Of a DNA stretch of 60,311 nt, positions 52,937 through 60,311 are shown piece by piece. Position 1 is the stretch's first letter. The number at the start of each line of letters is the position of its first letter. The notes under the pieces were generated by a model, which had not been told where the DNA came from, searched no databases, and was given only the letters and a program-made list of their open reading frames with translations. A program made the translations under genes and the position numbers. Source of the stretch: Bacteroidaceae bacterium (GTDB lineage Bacteria > Bacteroidota > Bacteroidia > Bacteroidales > Bacteroidaceae); contig JAGBYI010000024.1 of assembly GCA_017628845.1 (NCBI GenBank), positions 1-60,311 on the forward strand, read 5' to 3'.

Positions 52937-55459
52937 TCACTCCTTCGCAATCATCTCCGCAGGTTTTACTTGCAGGACTTGTTGGATGTGATGACCTACG
53001 ATGAGGATGATGATGAGGGCGGTGAGGGCGAGGCTTGCCAGGATGGGGAGGATGGGGGAGAGTTGTTCGGCTATGGAACTGGCCATGCTGCTATTTGCCC
53101 AATCCTTCAGCAAGGTGTTGAATAGGATGATGAGGGGAGCGCTGACAAGGGTGGCAATGCCTATGAGCCACAGGTAGAGACGACCGAATAGCAAGGCGAT
53201 GTCCTTGCGCTTGGCGCCGTGCACCTTGCGCAGAGCCACTTCTTTCTGACGCGAACGGGTGTCGAGAGCAATGGTGCTCCAGATTCCCATAAAGCAGATT
53301 AAGGCACAGATGGCAGAGAGAATCCAGGCACCGCGTTGCAGGTTGAGGAGTGCTTGGAGTTCCTCGGTAAGTGTGTCGCGTAGATTGAGTACGGTTTCTC
53401 GCAGGGGTAGGGGATTGATGCGGCGCATCTCGTCCTTCAACTGTTGCATCACTTCGAGGTATTTGCCCTCTTCGGGTTCGATGATAAATTGACCAAAAAC
53501 TCCATAGGGATTCTGACGGAAGATGGCAAGGTTATGGGATGAGAAGTGCTGGTTGAGGTGCATGTAGGGCAGCGTCGCAAACGTACCGCCAACGGGCCAT
53601 ACCTCATAAACATCGTTCCACCCGAGGTGAAGACTGAGCGTTCCGTTTTTGATTACGCCTAAGGAGTCAAACGCTGTGTATAGCGCCTCGTTGAGCACGA
53701 TGCATTCTTTTCGTTGGTCCTCGGGCACGAACCATTTAATAGGGCGTTGCCAAAAGTCGAAGAAGGCGGTGTCGGTCAGGAAGTAGGTCTCGAAACGATC
53801 AGTACCAAGCGCCTCTTTAGCACCAGGCGTTTCTTCAGTCTCTTTGTACGACATGTGCATCCTAGAATGTTCGATGGCACGCTTGATTCCCTTGCGGGGT
53901 ATCTGCAAGTATTCTTTCAGCGCCACAAAGTCGTTGGCGTTGTAGGGGTTTATGGCAAGGCATTCCAGATAGTGGTCGTCATTTTCGGGAATGTTCTTTT
54001 GGTCTTTGACCAAGCCTATGAACTGCGTGAATGCCAATGCGCCCGAAAGGAATACAAGGCTCACCACCAACTGAATGCCGAGCATCGTATTGCGCAAGGA
54101 GTGCCCCGCATTGCGGTGTAATCCTGCCGCCAAGTTGGTGTTTGACTTGCGGATGCGACGGAGTGCCACCCACACGATAAAGGCGCTCAGCAATGCTACG
54201 ACGCAGAAGACTTGCAGAATTGTAGCGTTATAACCATACACCACCCAGCCAAGGTCGTCAAACATTGTCCTGAAGTGCTCTTCCACAAAGTTGACCAACC
54301 AACTCATCAACACCAAAGCCACTGCCAATGCGAGGGCAAGAACAAGAGATACCTCCGTCAGGAAGAGTCCATACAGACTCCACTTTGAAGCACCATGCAC
54401 TATGCGGAGCATAACCTCGCGTCGGCGCATCTGGAAGAGTTGTAACTGCATCTTGAGGAACCCCACAAGGGCTGTCAGCAGTACCATGGAACTAATCAGG
54501 TAAACAATGGTGCGCACTAACAGTACAGAGCCATTCCTACGGCTAATCACATCGCTCATTGACTCCACCTTTGCCTTCAGTCCCAAGGGTTGGAGACGGA
54601 GGTTTGCTGCCTGCTCTAGGTCTTTTGCGGTGTAGCCTTCCAGTAACAGCACCTCGTATTTCGTGGCGTAAAAGCGCTCTACTGCTTTATGCTCACTACC
54701 TCTCATACAAAAGAAAGCCCAATTTCCGATAACGTCATTAGTGGACATCGTTTTCACAACATCAGTCACTGTGTAGGTGTCCACAACACCGCGATTTTCC
54801 TCAAAACTAAAATACTCATAGCGAATCTTATTGCCCACAGGATTCTTGTCGCCGAAGATGAATTTCGCCAGCGTTTCGCTCAATACTGCTTCGTCATTAT
54901 TCAGCACAGGAATCTTCTCGCCCGTCAGTGCCGAGCGCGCTCCGCGGAAGTTAAGGTATTCGGGCATCGTGAAACTATGCCTCATATCCATCTCTCTTTC
55001 CGTAGAGTCGGGAAATTCTATTATGATTTGAGACTCGCCATGCTGGTCGTCCACGTAGAACAGTTTTTCCACGCCCACCATACCTCCGCCAGAGGTCAGT
55101 GCAGTGTGAATATCTTCAAGGATTCTTATTGTCTGAGTATTGAAAGCAACGCTCCTGTCCTCGGGATTGGGAGCAATGTCTTCATGATGGAGCTTGACGA
55201 ACGACATTTCATACGTGCGGTCGAAATAAGGCTCATCGCAAATGGCGGGATTCCCGAAATGTATTAGCACAAAGTGCGTAGCCGCCAGCGTGACCATACC
55301 CACCGCCAGCGCCAAAACGCTGACAAGGGTCTGGAACTTGTACTTGAGAAGATTACGAAAGGCAATCTTGAGGTTGTGGGAAAAGTGGACCCACCCCCAA
55401 CCCCTCCCTCTATGGAGGGGAGAAGGAGAGACGCAATTTTGTTGTTGGTTCATGAACAT
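52937..55459 (-). CDS. MacB/FtsX-type ABC permease 3
   Basis: 840 residues (start 55459; MFM allows 55453). Closest paralogue of permease 1: segment 1 VSVLALAVGMVTLAATHFVL is identical, loops RRREVMLRIVHGASK and SRQKEVALRKVHGAK, end PAEMIAKE. Seven to eight membrane segments and two periplasmic domains. Residues ~11-24 (SPSPLHRGRGWGWV) are encoded by the palindromic element at 55387-55422; no other Met precedes the conserved FSHNLKIAFRNLLKYKF. The ATPase gene ends 293 bp upstream. Confidence 0.9.
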   Translation of the reverse strand: MFMNQQQNCVSPSPLHRGRGWGWVHFSHNLKIAFRNLLKYKFQTLVSVLALAVGMVTLAATHFVLIHFGNPAICDEPYFDRTYEMSFVKLHHEDIAPNPEDRSVAFNTQTIRILEDIHTALTSGGGMVGVEKLFYVDDQHGESQIIIEFPDSTEREMDMRHSFTMPEYLNFRGARSALTGEKIPVLNNDEAVLSETLAKFIFGDKNPVGNKIRYEYFSFEENRGVVDTYTVTDVVKTMSTNDVIGNWAFFCMRGSEHKAVERFYATKYEVLLLEGYTAKDLEQAANLRLQPLGLKAKVESMSDVISRRNGSVLLVRTIVYLISSMVLLTALVGFLKMQLQLFQMRRREVMLRIVHGASKWSLYGLFLTEVSLVLALALAVALVLMSWLVNFVEEHFRTMFDDLGWVVYGYNATILQVFCVVALLSAFIVWVALRRIRKSNTNLAAGLHRNAGHSLRNTMLGIQLVVSLVFLSGALAFTQFIGLVKDQKNIPENDDHYLECLAINPYNANDFVALKEYLQIPRKGIKRAIEHSRMHMSYKETEETPGAKEALGTDRFETYFLTDTAFFDFWQRPIKWFVPEDQRKECIVLNEALYTAFDSLGVIKNGTLSLHLGWNDVYEVWPVGGTFATLPYMHLNQHFSSHNLAIFRQNPYGVFGQFIIEPEEGKYLEVMQQLKDEMRRINPLPLRETVLNLRDTLTEELQALLNLQRGAWILSAICALICFMGIWSTIALDTRSRQKEVALRKVHGAKRKDIALLFGRLYLWLIGIATLVSAPLIILFNTLLKDWANSSMASSIAEQLSPILPILASLALTALIIILIVGHHIQQVLQVKPAEMIAKE
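55387..55422 (-). repeat. Palindromic element inside the 5' coding end of permease 3
   Basis: GGACCCACCCCCAA then CCCCTCCCTCTATGGAGGGGAG on the plus strand; same element as at 52557 and 50073. No inverted partner was found between it and the ATPase gene. Confidence 0.85.
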
Positions 55460-55752
55460 ATATAAATAAGGTATAGTTCGCTTGCTTGTAGGGACACGGC
55501 ATGCCGTGTCCGCATTATTGATTATGTTTCCCGTTTCTATTCACCTCTGCGTCCTCTGCGCTCTCGCGTGAGGTTCGTTTGAGAGCGGTTATGAGTTTTT
55601 TTTGCACGCAGATTACGCCGAGAGCGCAGAGTTTTATATTTTCTTTAGTGTATTACGCTGGCGCTGGAGGGGTCGCAAACTTCGTTACGACGAGAGAGCG
55701 CAGAGGGGGTAGCGATTAGTTTTCCGTTTTCCGTTTTCACCTTTCCGTTTGT
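55460..55752. other. Repeat-filled gap between the ATPase and permease 3
   Basis: No gene. Contains the palindrome GGACACGGCATGCCGTGTCC (55492-55511); a 13-bp inverted repeat CTCTGCGCTCTCG (55554-55566)/CGAGAGCGCAGAG (55619-55631); AGCGCAGAGGGGGTA (near 55697), akin to the elements at 59780 and 60050; and TTTTCCGTTTTC repeats before the ATPase stop. Confidence 0.75.
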
Positions 55753-56427
55753 TCACATTTCCACCTCGCTCACCACTTCGCCGTCGAAGAGGTTTACTAT
55801 GCGGTCGGCATAGTTGGCATCGTGCTGGGAGTGGGTTACCATGATGATGGTGGTGCCTTCCTTGTGCAGTTCGCAGAGCAGGTCCATCACCTCCTTGCCG
55901 TGCTTGGAGTCGAGGTTACCCGTTGGCTCGTCGGCCAGGATGATGTGGGGACGTGAGATAACGGCACGTGCTATTGCCACACGTTGCTGCTGACCACCAG
56001 AGAGCTGAGAGGGGAAGTGCTGTGCACGGTGTGTCATGGCCACACGCTCGATAACCTCCTTCACCAGTTTGCGGCGTTCCTTCTTGGGCACACCCATATA
56101 GAGCAGAGGTAGTTCCACGTTCTCCGACACATTGAGTTCGTCGATGAGGTTGAAACTCTGGAACACGAAGCCCAGTTTGCCCTTGCGAAGGTCGGTACGG
56201 TCGTCCTCGCTCATCTGACTTACGTCCTTGCCGTCCAGTATGTAGGCACCCTCTGTGGGAGTGTCCAGCAAGCCAAGGATGTTCAGCAGGGTGGACTTGC
56301 CACAACCGCTGGGGCCCATGATGGCCACGAATTCGCCTTTCTTCACTTCCAGGTTCACGTTCTGCAAAGCCCAGGTTTCCACTTCATCGGTCTTGAAGAC
56401 CTTCTTGATGTTTGATAATGTAAGCAT
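55753..56427 (-). CDS. MacB/LolD-type ABC transporter ATPase
   Basis: 224 residues, the only ATPase in the cluster. Complete motifs: Walker A MGPSGCGKSTLLN (~37), Q-loop FVFQSFNLI (~90), signature LSGGQQQRVAIARA (~142), Walker B IILADEPTGNLDS (~162), switch His in VTHSQHDANYADR (~197). The length and DEPTGNLDS motif place it with MacB, LolD and FtsE-type ATPases that power mechanotransmission permeases from the cytoplasm. It sits between permeases 4 and 3 and may serve all five. Confidence 0.95.
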   Translation of the reverse strand: MLTLSNIKKVFKTDEVETWALQNVNLEVKKGEFVAIMGPSGCGKSTLLNILGLLDTPTEGAYILDGKDVSQMSEDDRTDLRKGKLGFVFQSFNLIDELNVSENVELPLLYMGVPKKERRKLVKEVIERVAMTHRAQHFPSQLSGGQQQRVAIARAVISRPHIILADEPTGNLDSKHGKEVMDLLCELHKEGTTIIMVTHSQHDANYADRIVNLFDGEVVSEVEM

Positions 56428-56712
56428 AGTTTTAAAGGACCCCTCCCTTTTGAAACGGAAAAGTGAAAACGGAAAACGGAAAACTGATTTGCGGAGCTTG
56501 ATGAGCCAAAGCGACTGTTTATCTTGATGAACCGCAGGTGAATAATAACCGTAGGTCGACGTTAAGGCAAGTCAAATCGAAAAACTGAACCGAAGCCGAA
56601 CCTTTAGGTCGATGTCCCGTTTTCACTTCCGTTTGTTTGGGAATGGGGATTTTTTAATGGGTTAATGAATAATGTTTAGTTATTTGTTAATGTATTGTTT
56701 TGCTTGTTGTAG

Positions 56713-56732
56713 GGACACGGCATGCCGTGTCC
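56713..56732. repeat. 20-bp perfect palindrome, dispersed repeat
   Basis: GGACACGGCATGCCGTGTCC. Other copies: 55492-55511, 57083-57102, and 56762-56776 with the central bases lost. Flanks TGTAGGGA or TCCCTAC make the full palindrome 26-28 bp. Confidence 0.9.
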
Positions 56733-56850
56733 GTCTGCTTGATATGATAACTCTGTTTTTCGGACACGGCGTGTCCATACAGTGCTTCTGCTCCGTTTTC
56801 CGGTCGTCCCGCCAATGCTTCCCAGTACCGGGTTCAGTACCTCTTAATCG

Positions 56851-57026
56851 GTACTGCAGTACCATAGTGTCGGTACTGGAGTACCGTAGTGTAAGTACTG
56901 GAGTACCGTAGTGTAAGTACTGGAGTACCGTAGTAGTGGTACTGAGCCTGTGCTCCCGTGGGAGAACTGGAGTTTCTCCGTGAGAGAACAGGAGTTTCCC
57001 CGTTGGGAAACTGGGTGTGGCCTAAT
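56851..57026. repeat. 22-bp-period tandem array of palindromic units
   Basis: Eight units exactly 22 bp apart. Units 1-4 (from 56851, 56873, 56895, 56917) are GTACTGGAGTACCGTAGTGTAA or close; unit 5 (56939) is diverged; units 6-8 (56961, 56983, 57005) carry GAGAACTGGAGTTTCTC-type arms. The core ACTGGAGT is shared while both arms change together, so pairing is kept. The period is not a multiple of three and no spacer-like unique sequence is present. Confidence 0.85.
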
Positions 57027-57156
57027 GACGGTATGGATGGTATTCGCATGAGAAGTTTTATTGTTCGTTTCGTGTTTGTTTCGGACACGGCATGCCGTGT
57101 CCCTACTTTCCTAACTTGCAGTTTTCCGTTTTCCGTTTTCACCTTTCCGTTCGTCT

Positions 57157-59628
57157 TCACTCTTTCTTCACCACCTCCGCCGGATGGATTTTGCTTACCT
57201 TCCATATCTTGTGGCTGATGGTGAGGAGGGTGACGGCCACGACGATAAGGATGGCGAGGATGAGGTAGAGGATGAGCCAGGGGAGGTCATTCTTGATGCC
57301 CGAATGGGGACTATAGACGTGTACCACGGTGAAGACAGCGCTGGAAATGATGCTTACAATTACAGCACTGATACCGAGCAGGCGCAGGTAATACTTGCCG
57401 AAGAGCAGGATGATGTCTCTGGTGTGTGCACCATGAATCTTGCGGAGTGCCACTTCCTTCTGACGGCCACGACTCTCAAGGGCAATGGCGGAATACACAC
57501 TTGCCACGATGCAGAGGATGGAGACGATGACGAGAATCAGGCAGAGCGAGCGCATCATTTCAATCATACGTACAGACTTGAACCACTCTTCATAGAGGTC
57601 TTGAATGGGCGGTTCGTTCATATTGCCGGGTTGCGCCTCGCGGAAGATTTCTGTGATGGCATCCTTTACCTTATTATATTTACCATCCTTGGGGAAGATG
57701 TAGTAGAAGGTTTCGACACCAAAGTCGCTACGTTCGCGACCTTCCGTAAAGTCTTTCCAATCGACTTCCTCGTCCAGCGTCCAATATGAAGGAGTGGCAG
57801 GGAATTTACTACGGTATCCTTTCAAGCAGGGAGCATAGCCGATGAGCGTGTATGAGCGTTGCTGGTACAGAGGACGTGTGACGGCATCGCGGCTCACATC
57901 CAGGTTCCATTTCCGGCGCAGACGCTCTGCCTGTTCGGTGCGCGCATATATGGCGGTGTAATCCTTGTGGACGGCAGTGTCGCTGGGCAGGTTGGGAGTA
58001 ACTTCTATCTGAAGCTGGTCGATAAGGTTCTCACCGCTGGCCAGGTAACAGTAGCCATAACTAATGACAATATCTTCTGTAAGCATAAAATTGGAATAAT
58101 TGCGCACCAGGGTTTCATCGCGATTGGTACCATCGGTCTGACAAGCGTTCCAGATGCAGAATGCCACATCCTCCACATCGGGATTGAGAGAAAGTTCCTG
58201 TAAAAAATCAGGAGTAATGTGGACTAAGCTTAGAGGTGCCTTGATCACATCCTTGTAGATAGATGGATTGTCCTTGATGCCTCCGTTCTCATCCTTTTCA
58301 ATAATGCTGAAAACCTGGAAGGCAGCAAGCACGGCATAGGTCAGTATCATGCTCACTACAAACTGTGTGCCCAGCATAAAGCTCTGCCCCTTGGTGTTGA
58401 CGCTCTGGCTACGACCCACACGTAGGCCCACTGGGGCATGCAACTGACGATGCACACTGACGTATGCCATAAGCATGGCAAGGACGAAGGTGATAACAGC
58501 CAACCACAACTCAATGCGCATGATTAGGGCTACATCGAACAGTATGTCTTTGTTTAGGTTGCGGACAATGGGGATGGCATATTCTGCCAGAAACGAAGTC
58601 AGTGCCACCGCAACCAAGGCAGTGAGAGCAAAGACGATAAGCACCTCTATGGCAAGGAGCATGAACAGATGGCGAGGCTTGGCACCCATGGTGCGGCGCA
58701 ATGCCATCTCGCGAGCACGGAGCGAGAATATCTGCAATTCCATCTTCATGAATCCCATCAAACCGATGGTGAGCACACTGCCACCAAGTATCAGCACAAC
58801 CAGAATCATACCGATGTTAACAATTCTTTGATTCAAACTCAAGGACAAATCCGGCATTGAAATAGTGTATTCGGGAAAGGCAGCTTGCAACTGCTCGAGC
58901 AACTCAATATTGGTATACCCTTCTGCTATTTCAAGTCTGAAGGTTCCAACCGGCTGAGCCCATTCAGCTTCCGTGATATTCTTTTTAATATAGTAAATGG
59001 CATTGTTCTCAAAGTTCTCTACACGCTCCGAAACATTGACCACATCGCGTATGGTATGTTGGCTTCCATCGATTTCATCCAGGAGAGTGAAACCACGAGG
59101 GTCTGTGCCCTTACCAAAGAGTTTTTCGCTCAGGACGTCGCTGATAAGAACATCGCCCTCCTGCAATTCGGGGAAACGCTTACCCGTGATGGCAGAACGG
59201 TACCAAAGATAATGCAAATAATTGGGAGAAGTGTATTTCAGCCAAGCATAGCAAAGTTTGGGTTGTTCTGTACCATCGTCAAACGAGAAATCTTTGCCAA
59301 TGTATGGACGACTGCCATGAAATTCTTTGAAAGCAGGAAGGTCCATTTCTATCATGCCATTGAAGAATTTGGCATCCAGGCTTGCATGCTCCACATTTCC
59401 CTGCTTTTTGGCTTCTCTCCACTTGGAACTGGGTACATCGTAACAATAAAAGGTTGCTATGCCATCGTCAAACACATTAAAGTATATGTTGCGTGCAGAG
59501 TTTGACATCATCAGCACGGTGATGGCAAAGCACACCACACCCACGGCAAGGCAGGCAATGGAGATGGCGTTCTGTACCTTGTATTTGAGCAGATTGCGGA
59601 GGGAGATTTTGAGGGAGTGTAATACCAT
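57157..59628 (-). CDS. MacB/FtsX-type ABC permease 4
   Basis: 823 residues with the double-FtsX layout: start VLHSLKISLRNLLKYKVQN and segment 1 ISIACLAVGVVCFAITVLMM; loops RAREMALRRTMGAK and GRQKEVALRKIHGAH; end KIHPAEVVKKE. It has no repeat-derived leader, and its start Met directly precedes the conserved amphipathic helix, showing what the ancestral N-terminus of the paralogues probably looked like. Its last ~85 bp are almost identical to the end of permease 5. The ATPase gene begins 729 bp downstream in the reading direction. Confidence 0.92.
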   Translation of the reverse strand: MVLHSLKISLRNLLKYKVQNAISIACLAVGVVCFAITVLMMSNSARNIYFNVFDDGIATFYCYDVPSSKWREAKKQGNVEHASLDAKFFNGMIEMDLPAFKEFHGSRPYIGKDFSFDDGTEQPKLCYAWLKYTSPNYLHYLWYRSAITGKRFPELQEGDVLISDVLSEKLFGKGTDPRGFTLLDEIDGSQHTIRDVVNVSERVENFENNAIYYIKKNITEAEWAQPVGTFRLEIAEGYTNIELLEQLQAAFPEYTISMPDLSLSLNQRIVNIGMILVVLILGGSVLTIGLMGFMKMELQIFSLRAREMALRRTMGAKPRHLFMLLAIEVLIVFALTALVAVALTSFLAEYAIPIVRNLNKDILFDVALIMRIELWLAVITFVLAMLMAYVSVHRQLHAPVGLRVGRSQSVNTKGQSFMLGTQFVVSMILTYAVLAAFQVFSIIEKDENGGIKDNPSIYKDVIKAPLSLVHITPDFLQELSLNPDVEDVAFCIWNACQTDGTNRDETLVRNYSNFMLTEDIVISYGYCYLASGENLIDQLQIEVTPNLPSDTAVHKDYTAIYARTEQAERLRRKWNLDVSRDAVTRPLYQQRSYTLIGYAPCLKGYRSKFPATPSYWTLDEEVDWKDFTEGRERSDFGVETFYYIFPKDGKYNKVKDAITEIFREAQPGNMNEPPIQDLYEEWFKSVRMIEMMRSLCLILVIVSILCIVASVYSAIALESRGRQKEVALRKIHGAHTRDIILLFGKYYLRLLGISAVIVSIISSAVFTVVHVYSPHSGIKNDLPWLILYLILAILIVVAVTLLTISHKIWKVSKIHPAEVVKKE

Positions 59629-60121
59629 ATTATTTGTTTATTTGTTTTCTTGTTGACGCCCCGACGGGGAAGTGAGAGAAAGTAGGATGTTTAACTGTTT
59701 GTCCTCTAATTTAAGGAGATAGTTGGTTAACGCATTGATATTCTGCTGTAACTGACTGTCCCACTAAGTTAGGGGGACGAGCGCGGAGCGCGGAGGGGGT
59801 ATGTTAGTTTTTCGTTTTTTATTTGCCTCGTTCATTTCCGTTTTGTCCGTTATATTTTATCTTTTCATTTTATCCACCCCCTCCCCCCTTCGGGGTACTC
59901 CCACCTGTCTCAGGGGGAGAAAGTTGGATGCTATTGTAACTGACTGTCCCTCTGAGTCAGGGGGCGAAGAGGATCTTTAGAAGAATGACTTGATGTCATT
60001 CTGTGCCCTCTGAGGGGAGCACTTCCCAGTGCGACGCTGGGCAAAGCGGAGCGCGGAGGGGGTATGTAATAGTTTTCCGTTTTCACCTTTCCGTTTTCCA
60101 TTCTTCTAGGGGGAGGGTCTT
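59629..60121. other. 493-bp gene-free region with two forms of one repeat element
   Basis: A short form (59747-59804) and a long form (59935-60067) share the ends TGTAACTGACTGTCCC and GCGGAGCGCGGAGGGGGTATGT. The long form contains the hairpin AGAATGAC (59982-59989)/GTCATTCT (59995-60002) and TGCCCTCTGAGGGGAGCAC. A run of pyrimidine near 59878 and TTTTCCGTTTTC repeats follow. No gene. Confidence 0.75.
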
Positions 60122-60311
60122 TCACTCTTTCTTCACCACCTCTGCCGGATGGATTTTGCTTACCTTCCATATCTTGTGGCTGATGGTGAGGAGAGTGACG
60201 GCCACGACGATGAGGATGGAGAGGAAGAGGTAGAAGAGTATCATCATCCAGTCCTTGCTCTCTATGCCATCCAAGGCAAAAGTAGCGAATATGGTGATGA
60301 AGGCGATGGAG
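60122..60311 (-). CDS. MacB/FtsX-type ABC permease 5, C-terminal end only
   Basis: The frame is open to the window edge and ends at 60122. The visible 62 residues comprise a membrane segment (MMILFYLFLSILIVVAVTLL), TISHKIWKVSKI and HPAEVVKKE, the standard end of these permeases. From VAVTLLT to the stop the protein is identical to permease 4 and the DNA nearly so. The rest of the gene lies outside the window. Confidence 0.88.
   Translation of the reverse strand, partial: SIAFITIFATFALDGIESKDWMMILFYLFLSILIVVAVTLLTISHKIWKVSKIHPAEVVKKE

Larger units (their letters stand above)
56428..57156. other. 729-bp gene-free region packed with repeats
   Basis: Holds, in order: a half element GGACCCCTCCC (56438); GAAAACGGAAAAC repeats; palindrome GGACACGGCATGCCGTGTCC (56713-56732) and a shortened GGACACGGCGTGTCC (56762-56776); the 22-bp tandem array (56851-57026); the palindrome again (57083-57102, with CCTAC after it); and TTTTCCGTTTTCACC before the permease 4 stop. 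No coding potential. Confidence 0.8.

Noticed and set aside
56851..57026. Possible CRISPR array
   Set aside because: Period is only 22 bp with no unique spacers between repeats and no cas genes; units are contiguous small palindromes.

Overview
The window is ordinary chromosome of a Bacteroidales bacterium, most likely a member of the Prevotellaceae (family-level inference). The basis is threefold: a Bacteroidetes-type promoter signature (TTG, about 20 bp, TAnnTTTG) recurs upstream of many genes; several gene families are typical of the order (GldE-like protein beside ssb, TIGR02757 protein, DUF1573, long MacB/FtsX permeases, MalQ with two N-terminal CBM20 domains); and the first gene encodes a secreted protein ending in a YNMQGQKL-type C-terminal domain. 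No phage, plasmid, CRISPR array or intact insertion sequence was seen. Short palindromic and tandem repeats are abundant, above all in the last 13 kb.

Layout. 1-5.1 kb: end of a secreted protein gene, a decayed ABC-exporter fragment, a LuxR-type regulator, manA, and an IS-like inverted repeat. 5.1-14.8 kb (minus strand): prs and a ThiE/TenI-like gene, then a long run hisH-hisA-hisF-hisIE, an FtsE-like ATPase, lysC, lysA, a family 2 glycosyltransferase and a DUF368 lipid-carrier transporter. 14.9-20.2 kb (minus): ruvC, a two-domain ABC ATPase, a small secreted protein, DUF1573 and nadE. 20.4-31.4 kb: malQ split by an in-frame amber codon, tRNA-Trp, an Rsh (ppGpp) enzyme on the minus strand, then fabD, a GH13 amylase, manC, gmd and fcl. 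31.5-39.9 kb: tRNA-Arg, clpC-htpG, a TIGR02757 gene, ssb-gldE and udk. 40-47.3 kb: hisG-hisD-hisC-hisB-recR, a small membrane protein, an acetyltransferase and cyuA. 47.3-60.3 kb (minus): one MacB/LolD-type ATPase with five large FtsX-type permeases (one cut by the window edge), embedded in repeat-rich DNA.

How the genes fit together. Two opposed his operons (GDCB, and HAF-IE) supply all eight his genes of histidine synthesis, and prs supplies the PRPP they consume. manA, manC, gmd and fcl make GDP-mannose and GDP-fucose (the phosphomannomutase is not here). malQ and the GH13 enzyme process alpha-glucans in the cytoplasm. clpC and htpG form a proteostasis operon.

The least expected observations are these. 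(1) Three of the five permeases have N-termini translated from a GC-rich palindromic repeat, and for two of them a second inverted copy lies just upstream, so the start codon sits in the loop of a predicted long mRNA stem. (2) NadE has Gly in place of the glutaminase nucleophile Cys. (3) The Rsh synthetase domain has lost key residues while the hydrolase motif is intact. (4) malQ is split by an amber codon exactly in the linker between its starch-binding and catalytic parts. (5) A 22-bp-period array carries two families of palindromic arms around a shared ACTGGAGT core. (6) A 54-codon remnant of a four-helix-bundle gene lies antisense to the end of cyuA. All functional statements are read by eye from sequence motifs; no database search was run.
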